NCBI GenBank assembly: GCA_013397075.1
Contig: VWZS01008178.1
Coordinates: forward strand, 560,481-624,480
Source: Rhabdornis inornatus
Taxonomy: Eukaryota; Chordata; Aves; Passeriformes; Rhabdornithidae
Length of the DNA stretch: 64,000 bases
Direction of reading: 5' to 3'
This document shows positions 49,444-63,641 of the stretch, piece after piece (within the stretch, counting starts at the first letter, position 1; every line of letters starts with the position of its first letter). Under the pieces are notes generated by a model. It worked only from the letters and a program-made list of their open reading frames with translations. It ran no database searches and had not been told where the DNA came from. The position numbers and the translations under genes were made by a program.

Positions 49444-51655
49444 TAAACCACCAGATTAATTTTAGCTTTTTGGGCACTTCTGAAAAGTTACAGCTTTTAC
49501 AACACATGTAAAACATATCACATGTGGAACATTCAGGTCTCCAGCTCTTTCCAAAAGCACGATCTTGTTGCCTTAAGCAAGGTTTGCTGGAGGAAGTTTA
49601 GGGAGAGTTGCAGTGCTGGGAACTCTTTGTCCCTCTGTGGTCCCCTGCTTTTAACACTTTTTTTAACATGTCACTCCCACAGAGGACCGCAAACAATCTG
49701 CAACTAAAAACTAACAAAACGCCTGCAATTAAAAAAAAAATCCAACACAAAGAAGGATTAAACCATTTAATCCCAAGACAAATCCTAATCTTTATTTTTA
49801 GTTCAATTTCCAAAGTGATCTTGTATGTGTTATTTTTACCCCAGCTGTCTAATTTTGTTTAGCATTTTATTGATTGGGCAGTATTTGATGAAAGGTACCT
49901 GTGGGCTGTGGATTTCTCTTACATCTTTGTCATTGGTTCATCTTTCACTAAAAAGTTTGGAGCATTCTCCTCATTTTTTAATCCCAGAAAGCCATAAAAA
50001 GCTGCATATTAACCACTTCTCTTCCTCCACAGAAAAAAATTTATCTCTCTGATGTAGATAAACCATTTGCAATACAGTTTTTATCAGTGTAAAATAAGTG
50101 AAAAATACATTTATTTATATAGGCAGTAGTAACTATATATTTTGTTTAAGTAGTTATGGACTGTGGCTCAGGAATTGATCTTCTGTTGTTTAAGTTCACA
50201 TTTGAATTCACTTTGGCTGGACCTTCACCCAACACTGCATATATTAATTTTCCATGTGTTTATAGTCATCCATTCTACAAAATCCAGGTTGCCCTTAAGA
50301 AAGATTGATATATCCAAAATGCAGAAAGGTGACTCTTTTTCTCAAAGGAAATGATCTCTCACCAGGAGCAGTGCATTGTAAAGTCTGACTTCTCCATGTA
50401 TATTTAAGTGTTAAGCATCCCAATTTTCCTTTGCTACTGGGCTGGTATTGGAGACCAGATCAAGAGCCTGACAAAATAGAATATCCTACCTCAAAAGGGT
50501 CATTCCTGAGCCTACCTGTGAGACCTGGAGTTTGAAAAACACAGATAAATTAGTAAACCCAGCAGCAGCCAGGGGCTGGATTTTCAGCCTGTAGCACAGG
50601 AAACAGTGCCAGGCTGAGCAAGGAGGGGGAACACAGAGTCGGATGCATTTCCTACCCTAATCCCATAGAGATCACTTGGGCCAGGCTACTGCTGCCATGG
50701 GAGGAGACAGAGAAAGGTCACAGCTGGAAGTGGGAAGAGGTTGGTCCTGGGGAGGCTGGTGTGGACACTTCTTCCCCCAAAATGTCATTGTCACCCTGCA
50801 TAACCCCATCCCTCCAGGAGCTGCCCAAACCTCTGCTGTGTGTGACCGTGACCACCTTCCCACACTGGTGTGTGCCACAGCATCCCTTGCAATGGAATCC
50901 ATAAACAACATCCAGCTAATGCCATGCTATGCTGAGGAGAGTGCCTTTAGCTCATCCAGCTGAAGAGATGACTGTGCAGGAAGTGAGGTTCAGAGGAGGG
51001 GAGTAGAAAACTGTGCCACTGTGAACTCTGCTGGCATCATCACTGTGCTGCTGAGTGGGTCATGGCAGACTCTTTTTTTCAGCTACAGATGAACGGTGAA
51101 GGATGAGCGCTGTCCCAAGCTCCCAGGAGACTGCTTGTTCCAAATGGGCAAAACAAATGATCATTCGCTTTTTATTTAAAAAAAAAAAGGGGAAAGAAAT
51201 TAAAATATACAGCGCTATGGAGTGAAGATGAAATTACTCATTGTGTCAAATAATTAATGAGCTTGAAGTCTTCTCAAGAATAAAGCAGGAATTCAAGCAG
51301 GGAAAATTTATACTCAGAATAGTAAACTAAGGCCATGATTCTTATGTCAGATATGTGGCCACCTACCACCAGGAAAAGTGGGGAAAAGAGCCCAGCTTTG
51401 ACACATTTGGCCAGTGGATGATACAAGCTTCAGCATGAGGTGGGTTTAGTTGCAGCTAAAACAAAACAATAAGACTAGAAAACACTGAACACAAGTTCAG
51501 TACAAATCTTATAGAGAATAAGGAAAAAATTAATTAAGTTACGCTTTATTGGACAAACTCACCATTTAATTTACAGTGCAGTGCTATAATTACCAGTCTC
51601 TGCTCTGGAGAAGATCAGTGGAGGAGCTGACAGGCTCGTACGAGACATTTTCCAT

Positions 51656-52009
51656 TTATTTAACTGCTGCTGTCTGAGCAAGTTGCAATCTGTCAGTAAT
51701 GGCCTTCCCTGGCTCACAGCATTCCTGCACAACAAGGAAATGCTCCTGCCTCTGTTTTCCAGCTGAGACCTGAGGATTGAGGTCTGGTCCACTGATGGGC
51801 TGGGGCACCGCAGGGTTGAGTGTTACCATAAGCCTGTCTGCAGGGGTGGAGCTCAGAGTATTACCAGCTGGAACAGTAATTCGAGAAGAAAGCCTAAATC
51901 TGTTCTCTCTGATGGTGTGGAGGTTCTGCTCTGTACTCCACTGTGAGAGGGAAGCCCTATGCCCCAATCCATGTTCCCAGGGTTCCCAAACCCAAGACAG
52001 GGGTTCCAA
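51656..52009 (-). other. 117-codon minus-strand frame with a downstream polyadenylation signal, unidentified
   Basis: The frame opens with an ATG at 52009. Its second half is rich in Pro, Gln, Ser and Val (a short word is AVPQPISGPDLNPQVSAGKQ) and has few low-complexity runs. On the same strand, AATAAA occurs about 105 bp after the stop codon (complement of 51545-51550). A 124-codon frame overlaps on the plus strand, so at most one of the two is meaningful. No domain, signal peptide or family was recognised, and splice sites are not evident. It could be a terminal exon, a non-coding RNA exon or chance. Confidence 0.15.
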
Positions 52010-55000
52010 GCAGTCCTATGACACAGGCGTCCCGCTGGCTTGGTCAGGACAGGTCAGAAGAAACTTATTTTTCCTGCTGAATCCTCACATCACAAAGAAA
52101 TGTGCATCATTAATTACCACATTAAAAGGTAATCACAGTGGCTGTGCATAAATTAGTAGTCTTCCCCAAATTCTGGCTTTCCTTAGCCTCTGTTTGCCTG
52201 ATTTTGTTATGCTAGTGATGTTTTCAAAGAGGTTTTTACAGGGTTAGCACAAACACACATTCCTATATTCCTGCTTATGGGTTATGCAACCTCAACAGAC
52301 CACTGTTACTATCCAGTCTGACTCCAACCATCTGCTGCACCACAGACCTGAGAATTTCAGACAATGCCTTCTGCATGCACAGCCCAACATTTAGCTGGGA
52401 GTCTTCTTTCAGAAAGCCATCTCATTGACACTTCACATTTTGTGTGCCTCTCCTCGGAAGGAGCTGCATTTGAAGCCTGAGTTGCCCAGACTCTGCTCTG
52501 GGCAGACTGTTAGGCTCACGAGGTATTTCTCCTGTGTGGGAGATTTGGCAGTAAGTGGTTTTAAATGCAGCATTTCAGCTCATTTACCAGCTTGAAAATG
52601 CCATGTTCATCTTACCACTCTGCAGAGGAAAACAATATGATTGGCTTCCTAAAAAAAAAAGGGAACTGCAAAAATGAAAAATATGAAGAAAGTATTTTGA
52701 AAAGATACTTCTAATACGACTCAGAATGCAAACACTGGGATGCTCAGTCATCTTGTGCTTCCCTATTTAAAACATCATCTCTCTTTACAGCTTTACCTGT
52801 GCTTTGTCTCCAGCTAAAAATACATGTAGCTTCCTTCTTAAAATCATGGTGTATGAGCTACAAAGCCAAGTACCTAAAAGCTGGTCTGTGTCTGCACATC
52901 TTGTCCACTCCACCCTGTCCCTTCATGCCTGGCTGTAAATTGATTCAGAACAGTAACTCAGAGGTGTAGGACCCTAAGAACCATTTCAAATGGTGACAGC
53001 TGAGAACAGAGAGAGAAAACAGAGACACCAAGTCGCCTGAGGGGTTTTAGGTGTTGTTTGCTTTCCATCTTTGGAAAGGGGACAGTGGAAAACACATCTC
53101 CAGATTCCTTCATCTCTATTTACAGCAAACAGACTCTGCTATCCTCTCTTTCCACCCCCATATTCCCTCCAGAGGCCGATTCCAGGGAGGGCCAATCATG
53201 ACTTGCCTTGCACACAGCAAAACAAGTGCTCTGATTGTTAGCCCAGTTTCAGAAAAGCTAGTCAGGGATGGGGGATTTAATTTTTAATTGCATGAAGTGT
53301 ATTTATAATTAAAGCCAGTGCAGCTGAAGTGCTGATTCCAGAGTATTATGACATATTGTGTTCAAAAAGGGCCAGAAGTAGAAGGCACATCCTGACAAAC
53401 CAAGGCAATATCTAGGAACCACAGAGGATGTTAGAGGACATTTCTGGAAGAAATATGTGGATTTAGTAGCATAAATCCTATTGCAACTGAGGTACATGTT
53501 CCTAAACCTCTTAAGTCAGCATGTAAATCTCCTATTTATATCCTCATGGTCAAAGTCAAGTTTCTCTTCTGTGCCTTTTTAAATCTTTTTTGCTCAGAGC
53601 AGCACCACAAATAAATATTTAGTGTGCAAGTACATTGCTAAATTATTCATGCTTTAAATTCATAAATGGGAAAGACAATCTTCCTGGCTTTACACGCTCT
53701 CTTGGAGAAATACGTTATTCATTGGTGATTTTAATTTCATGTGCATCTTATTTGTCAGTCAGTGCAAAGCAGAGTTGGAACATAGGGGGGAAACTGACAA
53801 AACATTTTAGAGGTGTTTAATTTCACCCTACTTCTTTTCATTAATCACCAAAAAAAAACCCAGAAAAAGGTGTCAGTTAGAGTTACATGAAAATACTTTG
53901 AATGGTTTTAATGCTCACAAAATCGAGACACCTGATTAATCCAGATCAAAGCAGCACCATTTAATTTTGCTATGGTGACATGTAAGAGCCCTGTAGAAGG
54001 TGCACACCTGGGCAGGATGCTGGATTCTGTCCACCCACCAAATTGTGCCTGTGTGTCACAGAAGGGGGGAGTCAGGGAAATGAGAAACCAAGGGACAGCC
54101 ACTTGTGAGGGATGTTAAATGAAATGCACGTGTCAGATACAGTGACCTGTGCATGGTGGGCTCCAGAGCTCTGGTGGAATCTGCAGTCTGCAGGCCATGG
54201 GAATGAAACAGGATCAATGAGCATGAAAGTGATGGTGCATCCCATGCCAGAAGGGTACTGTGATATCATCTCTAAATTATTTCACTACCAGTTAAGTTCT
54301 GCTTACAGGTAAAGAGTTTTTGTTTATTCACTTCTACCAAACGTCTCCTGTAACCCAACCCGAACAAGAAAAATAAGTGGGGACCATCATCTCAGAACCA
54401 TCAGCGAAATATTTGATCTGTTAATGCTGGATGATCTGCTAATCAACAGGGTGAGAAACCCCAGCAGTCAAAGTCAAAGACTTCTTCCTAGTGGAAGGTG
54501 CCTACCTACTAAAAGGAAGAAGAAGAAAAGGGACAAAGCCAGTATGGATTGAGAGGAGATTAAAGTTCTAGATAAAATATGAAATAAGCATTACATTTCT
54601 TCTTTTAATAAGAAGAAAGAGGCAGGATTGCTTGTAAAGCCCAGGCAATGAGAGTAATGGAGCATGGGTAGAAGATTAAAGTCACATCCCAGATAAAAGC
54701 CAAGTCCAGGGATCTCAGTATACACAGGGTACTGAAAAATCCCTAGCCCAGAATGCTGGGAAAAAAACCCAGCATATAAAATCCAACCTTGACAGTAGGA
54801 ACTATGAAAAGCTGGCTGAATTGGGAATAGTCCCACAAGAAAAATAGCATGGCTGGGGGGAAGAGGGAATTCAGCATGAAAATAATCACTGTGAGCCAGG
54901 GACTTTCTGGATGTGATATTTCCAGTAATGGCACAACATGGCAGATATTTTCCCACAGGAATAAACAAATCCCTGTCTTTAATATTTCACTATATAACTT

Positions 55001-55887
55001 CAGACCACTGTGCTCTAGAACAAAACAGAGATTATTTGAAAGAGGTGCTTAAGACTTGCTGTGCAATTCTATGAGACAATAAGTCTGATCTCCTCTCACT
55101 CTAAAGTCATTTATCTTGTGTTTAACTTGTTTGGTTCAAAAAATGAAAGAGAGATGATCATTCTGTAAAGTGTGAGATGATGGATTGGGTATAAACCCTG
55201 GAGGGAGGACTATTAAAAGAAATGCTGGAACAAGAACTTAGCTGTCAGTAAATTTGGGGTGAGAATTGTATGGCAGTTTCTGTTAGAAGAGTGAGGATTT
55301 TGAATGCCTTGCTGAAACGGAGGAAAGGCAATCTAGATGATCTCAAAATAGAGTTTGTCAGATTATTAACAGAATTTTAAATGTTCACAAAATAAAAGGG
55401 GTCTGGACTTGATGACCCAGAACCAACCAAATTTTTTTTGTCACTAGTTGTTCCAGAGCTCAGTGTGGAAATTAAACACACAGTGGCACTGTTTTTGTGT
55501 GAATTAGAAGTTTCTAGAAATCCTCTTTGTCATCCTTGCTAAATAACACTCCATATCTACCAGACAAGAGCATGAGCTTCAAGAGCATCATCCTCAAAAG
55601 TGCTGCCCACCAAGTGGCCCCTCAAGCCCTGAGACTGACCAAGGTAGTACCAGAAAAAAGAATTGTGCAGGTCTGTTATGATCTGAGTTAATAAATCCTG
55701 TGGGAATATAAGATAGGTCAGCTGGACCTCAGCCTGAGCAACTTTACTGCTGCCAGAGCACAGCTGGCATCTCCCCTCAGTGCTGCCCTGTGCTGTGTGT
55801 GGTGCCAGCATGGGTCACTGCTGGCCCTCGTCTTCCATCCTATCCCACAGTTTAGCATGCCAGATTTGAGGATATTGAGGCACAAAG

Positions 55888-55917
55888 CCAGCAGTGAAAT
55901 CACCAGCAGTGAAATTA
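55888..55917. repeat. 15-bp tandem duplication
   Basis: Two adjacent copies of CCAGCAGTGAAATYA occur at 55888-55902 and 55903-55917, differing at one base (C versus T). The event is small and local. Confidence 0.8.
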
Positions 55918-58900
55918 CTCTTCCAGTTTTGAAAAAGTTCCTGGAATGGAGCACCTGTGTTTCAGGCTGCAAAATCTTGACCATGACTGTCATTCAATGT
56001 TTGCTTGTATTCAGTTTGTTCAGCTCATGTCCATGAAGCCCAGCCACAAATGTCCCCCAGTTATGGTTTGTAGGGTCCCACAGGTTATGGATACCATGTC
56101 CCTGCTGCCTCTGCAAACTTCCCACCAGGAGCATGAATGAGTGAGGTACACCTGGGACTGAGACCTGCCTGTGGTCCAGAAAGTTTGGAAACTCTTCTCC
56201 AAGCTCTGTCCAATAAATGAGAAAATATCTTATTTTGAGATGCTTGGGCTGGCAAAATTACTTCAGATTAATCTCACAATACGAGTTTCAGAAATAAGCC
56301 TCTTGTTCCCAAGATCAAGACCCAGAAACTGTGTTCACAGTTAGTTAGAGACAGTGTTTTACATATCTCTAACAGGTGAATCTGTGGTCCCATTTCTGTC
56401 ATTGCCTTCCACATGATCATTTCAGTAGTGACTTAAAAAGCATTCGCTGGTGATGTAAAATAAAAAGTTGCATAAAGAGATCCCAATCAGAGTGCAAGAC
56501 CTCTAAAAACTCCTAACCTTGACAGAAGGCTTTAAAAGATCCTGTCACTGAAAACTATAACCTTTGAGAGATGAGAGGTGGGATTACTTCACCAGGAAGG
56601 TAACTGCTGCCACAGATGTTGCCCTGGGACACTCCAGGTAGTTTCTTTACAGTATTATCCATCTTTCCCAAGTGTTTAGAAAATGGTTGCAATTTAGGAT
56701 TAAGGAGGGTGAACTGAGCATAGCTTTGAGAAAGATGTGGAAATCTTGTAGAAAGAGAGCTTCATTTTATCTGATGGTTAGAAATATCCATTTTAGCCAG
56801 CAGTCAATGCTTTTCCTTTCTGCTTTTCACAATGGATGAATGTTTTAAATGCAAGTCTCAGGCAGCAAAGGAGATACGTAAAAACAAAAGGAGATTAATA
56901 GATTGTACCCTTAAGTTTTACCCACAAATCAAGAATTAGCTAGACTTCCAGGTCAGATAGAAGAAGCAGAAAAACTTTTTTAGTATTTATATCCTTTTCT
57001 TGAAAGTCTATATTAGTAATAGTGAAAAATAGAGTGGAAACAACAGCCTCACATAAACTTTATGATACTTCATATTCTAAACCAAGGATTGACACACTGG
57101 GACAAAGGTACTGAAGGAAAACTAGCTTGTATTTTTTTCTGGTGCAAGGAAACAATGGCCATTGGGGTATGATAGCTGATGGCTTAGGAAATTAAAATAA
57201 TGTCAAATTTAAAAAAATCCCTAAAAGTTCAAGCTCTTACCATGCAGGGACTGACAGACAAAATCTGAATGCTTCCAAGGAGAACATACGTAACTACTCA
57301 CAAACAGTGCTGAAAAGTGTTGTCCAATGTCCAAACTCTTCCTCCTCCTTTCTACACCCCTTTCCTTGGGGAATTTAAAGGAGCCCTCTCTGTTAAGCCA
57401 GTGCAGCCAACACAAAAGCAGACTGCTAGGTGAGCATTTGCAGTTTTCAAAGAGAACAAAAGAGTTCTACCTGACTCTAGAAGAACAAAACAGAGCAGAT
57501 AAAAATAATGGTGAAGTTAAATATGGAAATAGCAGGAGATTCTGCTGACTTAAAAGGGAATATTTTTAAATATTTTTGGCACAGTAAAGGGGCACCAAGT
57601 TTTACAAAGATGACTTGAGGGAAACTGGGAAACAAGTGAAGTTTGGTGGTTAACCCACTTTCTAAAAGCTGCAATCCAACTTCCAGCAATCAGCAAATCC
57701 CTTTAAAAATGGCCTGATCCGTGCATGGGCATGACCCCAGCAGACCTACCTGCCCCAAGCCCACCTGTGTAGCTCAAGCACTGTGAAGAGAACCCTGAGC
57801 CCAGCTCTGCCTTGGTTGTGGCTGGGACAGCAGTGGCTGCATGTGGCTTTACCCACAGTAAAATGTATTTTCTGTTGCCATTTGAAGGCTACTCTGCTTG
57901 CAGAGATAAGCCAGGTTTTGGCTGCTAACATACCCTCAAGGCAACTTGCTGTATTCAGAGCATGCCTGGGGAGCTCAGTTTCCAGCAGAGATATGGCTCT
58001 GCCTCAAATTTTTAGTGGTCTAAGATACACAAGGATGACTTAGGGCAGACAAGTCCCCCCAGGCACACTGACAAGAAGCTCATATCTGCCATGCTGACTC
58101 TAAGGTGGTCAATTTGAGTCTGTATTTTTGAAAACTCAATTGAAATCATGTTTTCCTACTGTTCTGAGAACCTCCTGTGTTTACAAAACCTGAATGATCC
58201 AAAGCCCTTTGGCTCATCAGATGTGAAGCTGTACGGAAACCCACAAAATACAAAATAGAGTTTCGTGTTAATTTGCTTCTTTGTTGAGCATTTATACTAA
58301 TACCAAGTCAGTCCAAAGTTAAAATTTCATAACCCATCAGTAAGCTGTCTAGTCTCATCCCCAGTAGAGTATTTTCCTATTAAATTCCAAAAACACTATG
58401 GAAAGTTGGGTTTAGAGGAGGGGAAGATGATTCTCCTGTCTGCAGGAAGCCAAAGCATTTGTGTTCCTGAGGAAGACAACAACTCAAAAAAGCTGCAAAG
58501 TCATCGGGAACAACAAGCATATGTTCTTCAGATAAATACAAGTGTTAGAACATCTTGGGGGAGGAGCAGAATTGCCCAAGGCTCCCTGGCTTTGCAATCT
58601 GTCAGGGAGAAGCTTCATCAATAATTTATTAAGAGAGGAATAGTTTGCAAGACAGTACCTCACACTTAGTGGGAACAGATGCATTTCAGTGAGAGGACCC
58701 AGCTGCACTCATGGCTGCTTGGTGTTTGATTGAAGGATGTGGCATTCTCCTGCCTGAAGGAAAGGCAGAGGTTTAGAAAAGTCTGGGAAGAGTTTCACAC
58801 TGCTCTACATGAGCCACTCTGGGCAGGACAGGCCCTTCCTCTAATTTCCCTTATCCCAAACCCATGGTTTAGAGAATCTGGTGCTGCCTTGGAGGAGGTT

Positions 58901-60761
58901 TCCACATCACACCCTTTCCTGAAAATGTGGAAAAACTGAGATTGGAGTTGCCATATTTTCATGACTGGTAATCAGGGGATGGGAAAGCTTCAATCCCACA
59001 CTTTGGTGCCCACCATTGATAGTAAGCTCCCCACTGCTCCATACAGCAACTCTGTGTCCCTGTTAGAGGATGAAGGGGGCCCAAGGCTTTACAGCTGCAG
59101 GTTTGTAGGGTCACTTGTATCCATCCCTGTGTGACAGCCCCAGGCTTTTTCTCTGCTCTAAGGACAGCAACACCTATATGAAGTCAGCAAAGAGTCCCTT
59201 CTTTTCCTCTCAACAGCAGTCATGGGGCCTGGCATTTTGCCTGGGCTCTGAGTTTAAAGAATAAGAAAAAATCTTGTCATTTTGGTGGAAGGTTGATTTC
59301 CTGCTCTACCACAGACTTCCTGTGTGCCCTTGGGTAGCTGTCCTGTACCATCTGGGACCTGTCCCAGCCAACAGATTCTGCATGTGAGTACCTGCTGGCA
59401 GAAAAGGAAAGGGAAGATAAGCTTTTATCTGGGGAAAAAAATCAGTCATCAAAACCAAAGGGGCAAACCCACAATCTCCCCCTGGCCCTGCACAGATCAG
59501 CCCTGATGGTGTCACAGAGCAGCTGCATCAGTGAGGGGAGCAGCTTGTGCTGAGCACAATCAAATGGTCCCACAATTTTAAAAAAATCAATCAGTTTAAA
59601 TGGCTGCTGTCTTTCCCACAGCCCACTATCCAGATAATTCCTACCAGCCAGCAGGAATTTTCCCATGGGAAGTACTTTGACATGGGATGGTCAACGGAGG
59701 GGTTGGTACTCTAGATAGGAAGATATGAGGATTTGGAGAGGTGGGAGTGGTCAGAGGTAGGAGTTTAAACTAGTTATGAGGGCTTCTAAATGCACCTGCA
59801 TGGGACAGAAGCCAGAACTTCACAAAGCACTAAAATGGAGTCAGTGCTGGGAGACAGGGACGGGCAGAAGATCACATTTCAGGAAAGAAATACAGAAACA
59901 GACAGCAAGGACTGCAGGCACTCAAGGGCAGCAGCAGCTAGTTTGGATCAGATCAGATCTATCAGTTCAGGAAGTCTCTGTAATTGGATCAGGTCATACA
60001 AAGCCTGCCCCTTCTTCCAAGCATGAAATGGAAATTCTCTATTTTCATTGCCGTGAAATTTGCATTCAGCTTTGTCTGCTTAGGAGGATAAACGCTTGTT
60101 ACTACACTCCAAATGTCGTACCCCTTTGGAGATAAACACTGAATAACTCTGTGGGAACTGAAGCTCACAGCTTCCCTCCTTTGTAGCAGAATCAAAGAAG
60201 TACCTGACCTGAGTAGGTGTTAAGACTCTCACTGTGCATGTCCTATTCAACAGGAATATAAAATGTTCAGTGTTTCCTGGGATCTGGAATGAAACTCAGT
60301 TTTAAGCAGAGAAGCAAAAGACTGCAGAAATGTAGTTTGATAGTGACCCAGAGGAGTTCACATCCCAGGGAGGAAAGGAAATGCCACAGGCGGGAAGCAG
60401 CACTGTGTTGCCATCCTCGTTTTCCTGAATGCAGAGAGCTGTATCCTATAATAAATTAGCATGTTATTAATTTAGGATAATGAAAATGTCTTTAAATAAG
60501 TGTGTTTTGAGGCAGTCTAACCAATCCCAACTTTTAGGCAAAGTGGTTAAAAATATACTATGCCTGATACACAGAAATATGCTTTAAAGGAGAAAAAAAA
60601 AGGCAACACTTAATAAAGTTTTAGGGGTTTGTTCTGTAGTACCACATAGTATTCTTCTGAACTAAGAGCAAATGATTCCTTTTTCTATCAATGGTGGGTT
60701 ATATCATGCAAATGCAACTATGTCACAACAACTAATATGAAAATTGAGGAAATTGAGTAAT

Positions 60762-60795
60762 ACAAAATATATATATATTTTTTATTTTTTTTACG
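60762..60795. repeat. Short (TA)n and T-rich patch
   Basis: A run of about six TA dinucleotides is followed by T-rich sequence with a run of eight T. It is a simple AT-rich patch without an attached element. Confidence 0.75.
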
Positions 60796-61602
60796 GTAGA
60801 CAGCCTTACGAATCAAAGTCACAAATTATTTTTTAAGCACAATTGTTAACTTATAAGAGGAACAAACTTTTATTTGAGCTGGAGATCTCTGTGGCCTTCT
60901 ATTCTGACTCCAGCAGTGGGTTGGGTTATTCTAACAATTTTTTATGCTAAGGATACAGGGTAGTTTTTGTTATCATTGCTTTCAGTCCCTGTAGCTGGGC
61001 CAGAAAGGAGGCAAGAGACCAGCACAAATCAAACATCTGACTCCAGAGAGCCACAATGCAAAGCCCTGATAACTGATCAGGAGATTCATGTTCTCTGTAG
61101 GCTCTTACTGCAAAGTTTTGATGCTTGAACACAGAAAGTGGACAAACTGATACTGTCATCAAGACAGTGAGTGAGGACAAGTTGAGTGATGCCCTCTTAA
61201 AAATCAGTGTGTCAGTTCTTATCCTCCAACCATTCAATCTTCAAATAAATCCTATCATTAGAATGGCGGTGTAACTGCTGATAAACTAGAGCTTTTTGCC
61301 TGGACACCAAAGTGAAGAGGAAATCAGCCTCATCACATTGGCTAGCAAGGTAACCATGCTGGCAAAAATTTGTGGTGTAGAAGCCCAGATGTTAATGAAC
61401 AGAACTCATTATTTCAGAAGTTACGTTTTTTTCCTTAGGTAATGATTCTCAGTGGCAAAGGAGTCCTGTCTTTTTTCTTTTTATATTTTCCCATCCTCAA
61501 GGAAAGAAATTCAGATTAATTACCAAAAGTCTCTCTAACTCTTCTAAGACTTTCATACAGATGATGGTAAAAAGAGGCAAAGCAGCTTTTTCCATGGGCA
61601 TG

Positions 61603-61868
61603 CAGTGAGAGGACAAGGGGAAAAGGTTTCAAACTAAAAGAGACAAGATATTGATTACAAATTAGGAGGAAGTTCTTTAATAAAGTGTGTGGTGAAGTAC
61701 TGGAACATGTTGCCTGGAGAAGCTGTGGCTGCCCCATCCCTGGAAGTGTCCAAGGACAGGTTGGATGGGGCTTGGAGCAACCTGGAATAGTGGAAGGTCT
61801 CCCTGCCCATGGCAGAGAGGTGTCATTAAGGTCCCTTCCAACCCAAGCCTTTCTATGATTCTATGATC
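61603..61868 (+). mobile_element. CR1 LINE 3' end fragment with intact terminus
   Basis: This is the best preserved CR1 terminus in the window. 'tggaacatgttgcctggaga' with 'agctgtgg', 'ccccatccctggaagtgtcc', 'ggttggatggggcttggagc' and 'tcattaaggtcccttccaac' are followed by nearly two terminal units (TTCTATGATTCTATGATCC). Only the 3' untranslated region remains. Good conservation of the end suggests it is younger than the copy at 39.7 kb. Confidence 0.96.
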
Positions 61869-63641
61869 CTTTTTTTGTACAAACTGCTCAGATCAGAATT
61901 CAAAACAAGGACAAAGTTTACAGGTGTTCAGTGCCAGAATAAGAAACAGTTGCTCACTTCCAGCAGCTGCCACCTTCTGCTTCTCAAGCCTTGCTCCTCC
62001 CTCTAAGTGCTACCTCCAGGCAAGCAGAAAGAATTGTTTGAATCCTTCCAAGTGAAGTAGTGCTGACACTACTGGCAGCACAATTTAAGAGAGACACTGA
62101 AAATAAGGCTTGGCTTATTTAGTCTTGATACCTTTAAAGTTATTGCCTTACACAAGTAAATCTTCCCTCCTGTTTTTCCTATGGGACCATCCAAGAAGCC
62201 CAGTTAAGCTCTAAGCTGGGTGGGATGGGGTTCAGACAGACCTGGCAGCTCTTTGCATGTCACAGAAGGGACAGACCTCTTTCCACAAGATGATAATATT
62301 TTTTAAATAGGAAAATCTTAGGATATGTCTATAAATATGCTCTGAAACACTGCATAAAATAAATTAAAATCATGAACCTGGCTTTGACTATCTTTAGTAG
62401 CTCCCTATGCAGTGAGATCTAGTGAAGCCCAGCTGTTAGGGGGTGTTTGGGGAGCATTTGAATGGGCCACTGATTTCAGCTCACAGAAGGAAAAGCCTCA
62501 GTGTCTACTTCTGAAGTGAAAGTTATAGATTTACTAAAGGCTAAAATAATTCAGATATCATTTGCTTATAAATATCCCAGTACTATGTGGGCAGTTGCTA
62601 AATTAGATTTTGAAATTTTTTATTTTCTTACTGAGATAGATGCATCGAGGAGAGCTCTGTTATTAAGCTAAGGAAGAAAGTAACGTTTAACTTGCAGATC
62701 TGCCAAGGAGTTATTTGGAACACTGAATTATCCCTGTAGATCTCTAAATGAAATTGTATTTCCCTTTCATATGACATTTTTCAGATAACCGATAACTTTG
62801 CTGAACTGCAGACATAAATGCTGTACCTAAATTAATACACAGTCCAAGCCAAAGGCCACCAGGATGATTGAGTGGCCAGACCCAAGCATGGTGTAAAGAG
62901 GTGGAGATCTATTGAATTCTAATCACCAGGGCTGCATTTCTGACCCAGAGAGTCATGAAGGTTTAGTGAGTTATGGTAGTGAGTTGTTTGTAAGACTCAG
63001 ATATTGGATTAAAGACCAGAGGTCTTAGGACTGATGGAATGTGAAGTTTTTAGTAATCATAAAAGCAGTGCTTGTCCCACAGTTTATTTTCTCTACTTTG
63101 CACACCTTCTCCCCAGAGCAGGCACATAAACCAGAGCATCTCTTACAACTACATACCTGCCTTCATGTCTCAGTGATTCATTGTCTTCTCCCATTGACAC
63201 TCACCTCTTTGGGACATATCCTTGGAGGCTAGGATGCTCAGGGATGTACTTCCTGATGGATGGCATGCTTTCAGGTCTGGGGAGAAAGGTTTGCAGATTA
63301 CTTCAAAACTCAGTCAGCCTGTGTTCAAACATTGCCATGAGAGCCAAAAAAATCCTCAGCTGAGGACAGTGAATAAGAATTCATGTGGAGATTAGTTCCC
63401 TACATGCACTCATGACATCACCCATTCTTCTTTAATATAGAGGAGTGCAGGGCAAGAAGGAATTTCCCAGGTCATTGTGTTTTCACCCTGCCTGTTGCAG
63501 GCAAAGTATGTGCCATCTTCAAAATAGTCTGGTTTTGTATCCTGACCCCATCCAGAGCCTTGCTCCTCTGATGGTTAGAGATTTCTAACTAAAGAGTATC
63601 CCCAGCTAGTCTGTGTATGTCTGTTCCTTCACCTATATTAA
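61869..63641. other. Unique non-coding DNA
   Basis: No gene or repeat recognised. Frames here are at most about 63 codons. Confidence 0.55.

Larger units (their letters stand above)
52152..61602. other. Unique non-coding DNA
   Basis: No gene and no dispersed repeat family was recognised over about 9.4 kb. The 125-codon minus-strand frame at 54591-54968 and the 119-codon frame at 59776-60135 lack protein features. A 15-bp near-perfect tandem duplication lies at 55888-55917. An AT-only patch with (TA)n followed by T runs lies at 60762-60795. Frequent stops in all frames argue against any sizeable exon. Confidence 0.5.

Noticed and set aside
54591..54968. 125-codon minus-strand aromatic-rich frame
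   Set aside because: No motif, domain or conserved-looking pattern was seen, and its length is within chance for this window.
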